From positions 45,677,021 to 45,741,020 of the forward strand of contig OZ007569.1 of assembly GCA_963931925.1 (NCBI GenBank): 64,000 bases of DNA, read 5' to 3'. Positions 52,746 through 64,000 of this stretch are shown one piece after another. Made by a program: the position numbers and the translations under genes. The DNA is from Onchidella celtica (Eukaryota; Mollusca; Gastropoda; Systellommatophora; Onchidiidae). Position 1 is the first letter of the stretch. Each line of letters opens with the position of its first letter. The notes under the pieces are model-generated. The model did not search any database, was not told the DNA's origin, and was given only the letters and a program-made list of their open reading frames with translations.

Positions 52746-53503
52746 ACAGTTGGAACACTATTTACAAATAAACAAACAAAAGCGGCCACCTAGCTCGTGC
52801 GAGTCCTCCCACAAGCAAAAGGAACGAAGCTATCTTGAAAAAAAGAAATCGTTCGTTTATTTCCGCGTTTTCTAACAGTTTTTAAAAAATGTTTTGCATG
52901 ATCTAGTTCTAGATCGGATTTCAATGTTTAGGTCTGGAACATCCCCGCTGTGCCAATAAAGTCGCTAGTTTTATAACAAAAAACACGCAGGCAGCAGTGG
53001 CTCACATTCATTTGAAGACTTTAACAGGTCGTTTTTGTTCTTTCACGTACCTTGCTGGCACGAATACATGAAAAATCTTTGAAAGACAAATTACATACTT
53101 TCTTGCTATAAGGTGGAAATGAAACGTTTTCAGCTCACTGGTCTAGGTACATGAATAAGGCTGATTTGAAACCAAATGTTTTGTTGTTGTGGTCGTGTGT
53201 TATAGTACTATTCTCGTATTTACTGAAATTCAACAAAACCAGTGCGCATTCTGTTGATTTTTATAAAGCTTCAAACCTGTTCTAATGGTAACGTCTAGTA
53301 AATCATAATATTATCTGTTTTAACAAGAGCTCTCTCTCTCTTTCCACCAGCTGATTCAGATCAGTTTTGGCGCGTCGGAACCATCGGCGTGCAGGGGGGG
53401 GGGTGGGGTTACAGGGGGCGTCGGCTTCGGGGCGTCCATTTCAGGGGGGCATCCAGTCAGTCTCTAATCCCTATAGACCCTTTTCATATACTGTCCTCCA
53501 TAT

Positions 53504-53530
53504 CACGTGATTTGCAAACAAAATGGCGGC
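53504..53530 (+). promoter_or_regulatory. Promoter-like motif pair: E-box and YY1-type site
   Basis: CACGTG at 53504-53509 and AAAATGGCGGC at 53520-53530, a match to the YY1 consensus that often overlaps start sites of housekeeping genes. No gene body is established downstream, so this is only suggestive. Confidence 0.3.
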
Positions 53531-53574
53531 GTACCCCACTTGTAGGGCAGAAAGCGGTGGACAACAGTCGAACG

Positions 53575-53751
53575 ATGCCATCCTCTTGTTGGGCACCCAA
53601 CTGTACAAACCGGTTACGTGCTGGTTCTGGCATGAAAATGCATCTTTGCTTAGACCTCGCACGTATTCAGATGCCATCACTAAGGCAAGTGGAGGTTTTT
53701 GCCCTACACGGTGCTTTTCGAAGCCGTGCGGCTCCCCGCAAACAACCGTAA
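53575..53751 (+). pseudogene. THAP-type zinc-finger N-terminus-like fragment
   Basis: The frame opens MPSSCWAPNCTNRLRAGSGM, which looks like the start of a THAP domain (Met-Pro-x-x-Cys-x4-Cys-x-Asn-Arg). The following residues lose the expected FxxFP and Trp positions, and no downstream Cys-x2-His pair is seen before the stop. It may be a frameshifted relic of a P-element-like transposase or host THAP gene. The call rests on about 15 residues. Confidence 0.3.
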
Positions 53752-55829
53752 CGAGCAAGTGAAAAGGGTCTTGAGCCCTGAAGCGTACAACCAGAGATAT
53801 AATTATACATGTAAGTGTAAGATATCTCTGCGTACAATCAAGGAGTATGCCTCGGTCAAGACGGACCAACACCAGACCTCTGCACGCCACTGGTCGGAAT
53901 TAGTGAGACTGCCCGAGGTTCCGTTTACATCTCACACAATCATCTAACACGAGTAAAACTCGACACAAAACTGAACTGAGTCAGTGCGCCACCAGCCTTA
54001 AAATGCATTTGTCAGAGTTTGTAAGTCTTTGAATTTTTTTATTTTTTTTCTGTGTCCACCGACACGGACATGTAAATAGACGTACAAACACAGACAGATA
54101 CAATAATAATGTCAGTTGCTTTGGTTTGTTTTCTCGTGTAACTTGCATTTCCTAAGATTTGCCACAACAAATAAATCTAGACTTATTATCTGCAGCAATG
54201 CCCAGGCCCTCTTACAAAACCGAGCAAGTGTATTTGCACAGCTGCAAGTGACATTTTAAACATTAAAAAATATCTATTCATTAATTGTTTATTTATTTTT
54301 TTACTAAAGATTCTATAATTTTTTCAAATTAATTCTATTCACATTTATAGTTTGCATTTGACAATAAAATAGAGCATGTAACAATCAATCATTTTCATCT
54401 TTATTGAAAAAAAAAATCCATTCCCCTGTGTAAAAGGTAAGATGGGAATAGCGGTTAGTATGAAGACATGCTTCATGCGCACGGTGTCTCACTTGCAATA
54501 AATGAATAAACATCAAATAGGAATTATTTAATGGACCGTTACACAGAAAAATATTGGCACGATACGACTCCAAAAATATATAATACACAAACACACGTAC
54601 ACTCACACTCACAAATATTTTGACTTCCTAGAAGAATTTAATTTTTCTATTGATTAATACTCCAAGCCCCGTCCCCATTTCACCATGAGGGAAAATTCTG
54701 ATCTCGTGAGAATTTATTCGCAAGGGCATAATTAAGGGGTTTTCTTGATTATTTGGTTGATTTGGTGTATGTTGTAGAAATTACTTGAAGGAACTTCTCT
54801 CTCCTAGTGCTTGTGGGAACTGCAGCCGACTGATAAATTTCTGTGTACCACCAGTATTACATGAGGCCTTATGTATATAAATGAAAATGTATTAGAGATA
54901 AAGAATACATTTCAACTGAAAGGGGTGTTGTTCTTTATTTTCCTCTTCTGTATAAAATTACTTCCTTCGCATTTCTCCCGTTTCAAGACAAGGTCAGCGG
55001 ATGTATCATGGGTGTTAAAATTCTTTACACTGTATAATACTACTCGTACATTGAAGGTCGAAGGGTTAATGATCTTTCTAGATCTGGGTGATCGCTGCTT
55101 TGGGCATTTGCAGGGAAACTGATGGATGAAGGAAAGTCAGATCTGTTATGTACCAAGATAGACACCTTTCACCTCTGCCAGTTGATGAGAGAGGGCAAAG
55201 GGTGTGAAGAAGGAGGGAGGGGAAGGGGGTGGGAGTACGAGAGAGGGAGGGACATGGTAATGAGTGAGGGTAGACACCCTCGTGAGATAAAAATAATTTC
55301 TGGTATCTATAAATATACACACGTGGCTGTAAAGTTAGTTCAGAAATGTCGTTGTTTTATTATCGTTTAGATCAGCATCTGTCTGTCTGTTTGTATGTTC
55401 CCTTTTTTAACTTCCGTTTAACGAACGAGTATCGAATTCAGGAATGTCTCTCGCCTACCTGTGCGATTCTTATCAATAAAATTTCTTCTTGTTAACCAGG
55501 CGCACCTCAAAAGTTGCACCAGTTGTGCACTTGCGGGAAAAAGTGTTACAACAGTGTCTCATTGCTAGAATCGTTTGAAGTTTTTCAGGCTTAACCATTA
55601 AATGTATTTTATTATCCTTTCACACTTTCATAATAAAGTTAAGTTGTTTTTTTTTTGAAAGTTGGGCAAATCCCATTCACCTAATGAAAACTTACATCTA
55701 ATCTTTCCGTTCCAAGTGAGGCCGAAAAAAAAAAGTTAGCAATAAACGTTAATGAATAGGTGTACTAATAAGAGAACAGAGAGGATGTTTCTCTTTTCTA
55801 ATCAGGCGGAAAATGGCATGCAAAGGTCT
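53752..55829. other. No gene recognised
   Basis: AT-rich sequence with A/T tracts and a GA-rich patch at 55180-55265. No exon or element end was recognised. Confidence 0.45.
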
Positions 55830-56620
55830 TCCATTCTCTTCCTCCTCACTCTCTACTCTCTATTCTGCTTCACGATTTCTTCTCTCGTTCTTCATGCTCC
55901 CCCCCCTCCCCATCTTTCTCCACTTTGTCCAATCCCTCTGTTCTTCAGCTTATCAAGTTTCTGGTATCTCCGTTGATTTTTCTTCTTCTTCTTCTTCCCC
56001 CTCTCTCTCCCGTGTTGCCTTTGTCTCTGCTGGTAACCACACTTCCCTAGTTTATTCTAATTCAACGAGAATATTTTTATACGGCGACCGTCTCTCTCTT
56101 CCCGACCCCGTTTTTTTTTTTTTGGTCTTTCTCTCTTTTTTTCTCTCTCTCTCTCTCCTCCTCTCTCTCACTCACTCTTTCTCATTCTCTTAGACCAATC
56201 TCTTTCTCTTCATGATCCCGGTCTCACCAATTCCTCTCTCACCCACTCTCTTTCATTCTCTTCGATTCCTCTCTCTCTCTCTCTTTCTCTTTATGATCCT
56301 GGTCTTTTCCCGACTCTTTCTCTCTCTCTTGCTCACTCTCTTTCACTCTCTTCGATCCTCCTCTCTCTTTATGACCCCAGTCTCTCCCGCCACGCCCCAC
56401 CGCTCTCTCTCTCTCACACTCTCTCTTCGATCCCTCTTTCTCTCTATGATCCCCGTCGCTATCGCTGCCTCCCCCCTCTCCCTCTTCCTCCCCCCTCCGC
56501 CACTCTCCCTCTCTCGGCTCTCCCTCTCCACCCCCCCCCCCCAAAAAAAACCAACAACCACACTCACACATACTCACTCCATCTCTCCCACTCACATTGT
56601 GTTTCTCTCATTCGCCTTGG
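55830..56620. repeat. Long pyrimidine-rich (CT) tract
   Basis: Low-complexity CTCT/TTCT sequence, densest at 56090-56580, including an ATGATCCCGGTCTC-type unit repeated at about 56210, 56293, 56370 and 56447. The 126- and 172-codon Ser/Leu-rich ORFs here are products of the composition. Confidence 0.85.
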
Positions 56621-57414
56621 TCCAGACTGTTTCTCAGCCCTCTGTCATCTGTTTCGCGTACTCACCTACAATGTATCCCTTATGTTCAATGATTAATTAC
56701 CCAAGTCTTACAAGCAAACCTCACCTATAATAGAAAAAATCGATACAAATTATCAGATATTTGATTACCGATCATTGCAAACAAAATAATGTAGACAATA
56801 AACTTGAAAGCAGAGGAACTTTATGCAACAGTGACTTTAAAGCAATACATAAATCGGATAGAATGAAAGCGGCAGAAAAGAGTTGCAAGATAGAAAGACG
56901 GAAACAAGAAAAATACAAAAACCTGGCCGTTCTGCTACCAACAGGCTGTCTGCATCAGTTTGGAACGTTGAAAACTGTTGAGAAATTCTGGTTTTTTTTT
57001 TTTTTAAAGATTTGGTTGTTTTTTTTTCACTTCTTGTAAATGCTGATTTAAAAAGTCATTGCAGTAACGTTTTAAGTGGTTGATATTACTTACCTTTCTC
57101 CACTACCTTAGCTTTAGATCAACGGTGAAGAGATTATAGGTGGAGTGATGAGAAAACTTGGCCTAGTTAGTGGTGGAAAAAAAACATAACAGAGCAGGTG
57201 TTTGTGTGGGAGTATTAGCCAGATATTTGTCTTCTCTTCTCTTCCTGCAGAAACGCTTTTCCAACTTGCCTGCGAACAGACGGAGGGAATGGTGTGATCT
57301 TTTAAATGTAACATAACGATATTGTGTGTACAGAGAGTGAAGGGTTTACTTTCGTGACAGAATAGGTTGTTATAATCTTGCGGTAAGAGCGAGAAGTGTA
57401 ATGATGAGAGGCGT

Positions 57415-57905
57415 GACTAGATAGAGAGGCTGGGAAGAAATGAGGATAGCCAAATAGATGAACAGATGACAGGCAAGATGGCTTGGTTGAATGAATGGAT
57501 AATAATCGAGGTGGGGGGTGGATAGAAATTGGGATGGATGAATAGATGGATGGCTGAATGAATAGGTGTATGGGTGAATGGATGGATGGATGGATGAATC
57601 AATGGTTGGATGGATAGACAGATGGATGAATGAATGGTTGGGTGAGAGTGTGTGACGGGTGGAAAGATGGGTGGATTGATAAATGGATGGATGGATGGGT
57701 GGATGCAGGGTGAATGAATGCATTGATGGATGGATAGATGGATGGATGGATAGCTGAATGGATGGATCGTAGATGGATGAATGGATGGATAGATGGATGG
57801 GTGGATAGATAGATGGATAGATGGATGGATAGATGGATAGATGGACAGACGTACAGATAGAAAATAAGGTTGGATGGATGGGTGGATGGATGGATGGATG
57901 GATAG
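57415..57905. repeat. Degenerate (TGGA)n array
   Basis: TGGATGGATGGATGAA-type units with many AGATGGAT and GGTGGAT variants over about 490 bp. The 276-codon minus-strand ORF across it is repeat-derived (HPSIHPSI). Confidence 0.92.
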
Positions 57906-58239
57906 ACAGAATAATAAATATGGATGGAGGGAAATAGGATTGCGTAGATACAGAAAAAAAAACGGCCCCTAATCCTCTACCCAGCAATACACACGAGGTC
58001 AGGAAAGTCGGGGTCAGCACTGTTGAATGCGATGTTGGAGTGCCTGTGCAGACACAGACAGACACTCGTCTAATTATGAGTAGGTTCATGTCAGAGATTA
58101 TAGAGATACACACTTCGACGTGAGCCAGTGCCAGTGGGAAGTCTGGCAAGTAGGCCCTTAGACAGACAGAAGAATGATACTCTAAGCGATAGCTAGACAA
58201 GAACAGGAGAAAATGGACTTACAATAAGATAAGACAGTT

Positions 58240-58900
58240 CATCAGTGGATTATCTGATTAGGAAGAGAACAAAAATTGTGAAAAGAACGAAATGGATTTA
58301 CGAAAGAGGGAAAAAATCGAACGAAGGAAAATATGAAAGATGGGACTTGGGAAAGGGGAAGACAGAGGGAAGAGATAATGTGACGAGTGAGGGAGATGGA
58401 AGGAGGAATGAGAAAAGAGTAGGTGAGAGAGGGAGAGAGAGAAAGAGAGAGAGAGAGTAGGACAGACAGACAGACAGGGGAGGAGGATGGGAAGCGGAAA
58501 CAAAGAATGAGAAATTATAGATGAGTTAGATAGAGAAAGTGAAAGGAGGAGAAAAGTAGGTAGAAAGTTAGAGAATGAAGGAAATTGGGAAGCCGCTGAG
58601 AAATAAAGGGGGGGGGGGGAGGGCGATGGACAGGAAAGAAAGACAAAAGGAAGAAAGAAAACTAATCACTATATGACAGGAAACAAAAAGCGACTGGGCG
58701 AAAAAGAAATAAAAAGGAGATAAATTATTGTTGGGAGAAAAAGAGAAAAAGAAAATGGATGTTCAGCAGGACCAACCGAGGGAGTACAGCTGTAAGATGA
58801 GAGGCTCGTCGATTACTGTATACAAACAGTGAGTGGGAGAGAGAAAGAGAGAAAGAAGATTTAGGGAAGGTAAAATAGATAGATCCAATCAGGAAGAAAG
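58240..58900. repeat. Purine-rich (GA/GGA) low-complexity tract
   Basis: The plus strand is strongly A+G biased over about 650 bp, with GAGA, GGGA and GAAA words and a G run at 58611-58620. Confidence 0.8.
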
Positions 58901-58997
58901 TAACTGAATGTACGGAACACCGAGTGAATCCTGACGGAACCGAATATACAAAAATATTCTTGGAAGAATTGCTGATGAATTATATTTCATCTGATTC

Positions 58998-59275
58998 TCT
59001 CTCTCTCTCTCTCTCTCTCTTTCCCTCTCTCTCCTTCCTGCTTCTATCTCTCCCTCCCTCCCTCTTGCCCCCTCTCTCTCAATGCCTTCTTCCATCCTCT
59101 CACCTATCACGTCTGTCTTTTCCCCGTTCTCTCTTCTCCCTCTCTATCTCTCTCTCACTCTGTCTGTCTCTCTCTCTTCCTTCCTCACTCCTTACTGTCT
59201 CTCTTCTCTCCTCCCCCGCCCCGCCCCCCCCTTCCCCACTCGCTTTCTCCCTCTCCCATTCTCCCAGTCAAACTT
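58998..59275. repeat. Pyrimidine-rich (CT) tract
   Basis: CTCT, CCCT and TTCC words dominate the plus strand, directly after the purine-rich tract, so purine content switches strand at about 58.95 kb. Confidence 0.85.
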
Positions 59276-59330
59276 TCCCGTTGATGTGTACTTGATGTAA
59301 TTCTATCCAATGTGTATAAATAAATATATA

Positions 59331-59954
59331 TAAACTAGCTGAAGTCTCCGGCCCTGCCCGGGATAAATCGGTTTGAATATATTGGTTTCAGTTCTGGGTG
59401 GTTATTATGGACCTGCTTCATCTGGCCTGTTCCTATTTGTTTATTTTATTTTTGTTTGTTTGTTTTTAAATAAGTCTTACTGCTCTGCCTTTGTGAGTTG
59501 ACACCCTGCCCATCCCGTACAACAGCATGATTTGCGCACGGGTTAGTGTGTTTGATAGTGAACACATCGCAGGAAGTGATAACGAAACCTTAAAATGGCG
59601 AACCATGACTCGAAATAGATCTAAATTATGGTGAAACAATAAATTTCCAATAAAAAAAAAACTACACCCATTTGAGACTTCTATTAAAAACTGTGCACCC
59701 TTACATCCATTCTGATGCACCATATAAAATTTGAAGTCTGAATGTTGAGTGGTTCAGAAGCCTTTTGCAACGAAAAATCTCAAGTCCACAAATTATGTAG
59801 TAGAGATTACACCACTATGAAAATACCGGATATGTTCTTGCCCGGCCCCATGTATGTTTGATCGTCAAGCTGCTGGACGCTAGTATGTTTGAACAGGTAA
59901 ATTTGATTCGAGGCTTGGTTTGGGAGAGAGAGGAACAGATGTAAAAACATGAAC
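59331..59954. mobile_element. Possible retroelement fragment
   Basis: ACTAGCTGAAG with CCGGCCCTGCCCGGGATAAA at about 59334-59367 resembles a short motif often seen at the ends of invertebrate retroelements (GCTG...CCCGGCxxTGCCCGGG). Nothing coding follows and no boundaries were found. Treat as a hint only. Confidence 0.25.
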
Positions 59955-60206
<252 letters not shown>

Positions 60207-60569
60207 GCGGACTACATTATCAATGAACACTCCCACTTCAATATGCCAGACCACAAAGGCAAGATGCACCAACCAGCGCGCGACCCCAAACTCACACATG
60301 TGCACAGTTGTACACTTGACTCAAATGACAACCACTCCAGCTCAAGTGTCTCCCCCTCCCCCCCCGCCCTCTGCCATGCTCATCAGTGGTGAAGGTGCCC
60401 TTTCCCTTTCTACAGGTCTGTGGTTATGTGTGTGTGTGAGCGAAATATGCAGCTCTCCTTATTCTAGCGGCCTTTACAGTGAGCATGTAGAGCTGCCTTT
60501 GTCTTTGTATGCATGTATGCATTGTTGGAAATGTGATACATTGCTTATATTTTGTACGTAACATTAGTT

Positions 60570-60866
<297 letters not shown>

Positions 60867-61595
60867 CAAGTTGCTTATAATATATGTGTGCATCTGAAAG
60901 TCTAACTCTCTACATGAAAGTTTGTCCGTCCCATACATTTAGCAGACTTTCACCTACGCAGTAATTCACACACTTGACTTGCGCACATGCCCTAATGCCA
61001 ACAACAAAGGCAGAAAAACTCCGTAACCTTTGCTTTTGTCTTGCTCTTCTTACGACCTTTTTCTCATCCTCAGACTACAGCTGCCAAAATTATTTCGTAA
61101 ATTAAGCACAGCATTAACGATGTGGGTAAAACTGGGTTAAATGAAAAAATATAACAAAGAGATTTCTGGTTTACATTCTTGAATATCGCAAGTAGACATA
61201 AAAAAGGAAATTAAAGTTTACCTAATTAGTGGTAAATTTTCAAATCAAGGGTTAATCTCTTTATCAGAATGGAAGTTTTGACACTTGAAGTACCGGCATC
61301 TTCTCTGACGAGTTGGTTGCGAACTCGGCTTCTAAGTGCTCATGGGAATAATGCCATGCGATAGGGATATGCAGGAAATTAGACATCGGAAGAAAGAAAT
61401 TGAGAGGGGGGAAAGAGAGCAGATAATGAGAAACAGTAAGTTGATGAGATCATATGATAACCTTGTGTAGAGATGCTATGGTTTCCATTGGATTGGGACT
61501 CTCACAGTGTTGATAGAGTGTTAGAGTGAGTAGCAGAGAAATAGACAAATAGTCAAACATGAAGATGAATAACAGCAGTTAGATTAGATAGCCAA
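60867..61595. other. No gene recognised
   Basis: Unique-looking AT-rich sequence with no coding or repeat signal that I can support. Confidence 0.45.
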
Positions 61596-63654
<2,059 letters not shown>

Positions 63655-64000
63655 TTTGTATTTTTATTGTATTTGTATTTTGTATACTTGTTTAATCTCA
63701 TTTTGGAAATTTTGCCTCAGTGTCATTGCAGCCCAGTTAAACTGGAGCAGGTACGTCGTCGCCACGATGCAGCGCCGGTCGGCGGTTTTTTTTTTGCGGG
63801 GGGGGGGGGTGAGGGGCAAGGGGAGGGAGTGGTAGGAATGAATTTTATTTAATTTTGCCAGGGCAGCGGCCTGTTCGGCCTGCTCTTTTCGATTTCCATC
63901 TGCCAAGGTATCTTTAACGTACGCCATATGCACAGGGGCAGTCGGAATCCTTCGTCCTTATCCTAGAAGATTAGGTGCTCGATGCTACCTCCCATAGGAT
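63655..64000 (-). mobile_element. Composite tRNA-derived SINE (copy 3, long form, cut by window end)
   Basis: From the tail inward it has ACAAAATAC-type repeats, the second module with GCTGCAATG and CAGTT, the palindrome-containing CCGACCGGCGCTGCA block and the internal C/A tract (63785-63809). It continues into the body with GCCGAACAGGCC and CTTTAACGT/ACGTTAAAG. It is collinear with 12229-12704. The tRNA-like head would lie just past position 64000. Confidence 0.85.

Noticed and set aside
55813-56730. Ser/Leu-rich ORFs of 126 and 172 codons
   Set aside because: Composition follows directly from the CT-rich tract, and overlapping frames are open on both strands.

Overview
The window is nuclear DNA of an animal, most likely a marine mollusc and perhaps a gastropod. 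Three things point this way: a multi-exon gene with GT-AG introns, tRNA-derived SINEs of a type common in marine invertebrates, and very long GATA/GACA/CTAT, TGGA, AG and ACTC microsatellites. There is no bacterial or organellar content. The species assignment is an inference from repeat style and from the one recognisable gene; no marker here fixes it.

The only gene I can identify with confidence is the 3' part of SLC35F6 (1-8197, + strand). Seven coding exons with intact splice sites and matching phases encode about 220 C-terminal residues and end at the stop at 8195-8197. The first 150 or so residues lie before the window. Its last intron carries a 1176-bp solo LTR with a 5-bp target-site duplication.

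From 8.2 to 13.2 kb is a graveyard of transposon coding remnants, all on the minus strand: a retroelement gag-like ORF, a PIF/Harbinger transposase N-terminus and a Mutator-like transposase. Two later non-autonomous insertions sit among them, a 581-bp DNA element with 8-bp duplications and a tRNA-derived SINE.

The remaining 50 kb is non-coding as far as I can see. Landmarks are a 331-bp TTAA-flanked MITE (17.9 kb), a Lys/Glu-rich possible exon (18.5 kb), an inverted pair of about 185-bp repeats around a five-unit minisatellite (18.9-21.4 kb), and a complete young non-coding LTR retrotransposon (38129-43027, 5-bp duplication). In the last, the 5' LTR has lost a 310-bp block containing the TATA box that the 3' LTR keeps. 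A second solo LTR of similar size lies at 46981-48206, a THAP-like fragment at 53.5 kb, and a microsatellite-dense stretch at 57.4-61.8 kb. Three SINE copies (12.2, 37.6 and 63.7 kb) show that one family exists in a long composite and a short form.

No operon-like or cooperating gene system is present. What is of interest is mobile-element structure and nesting.
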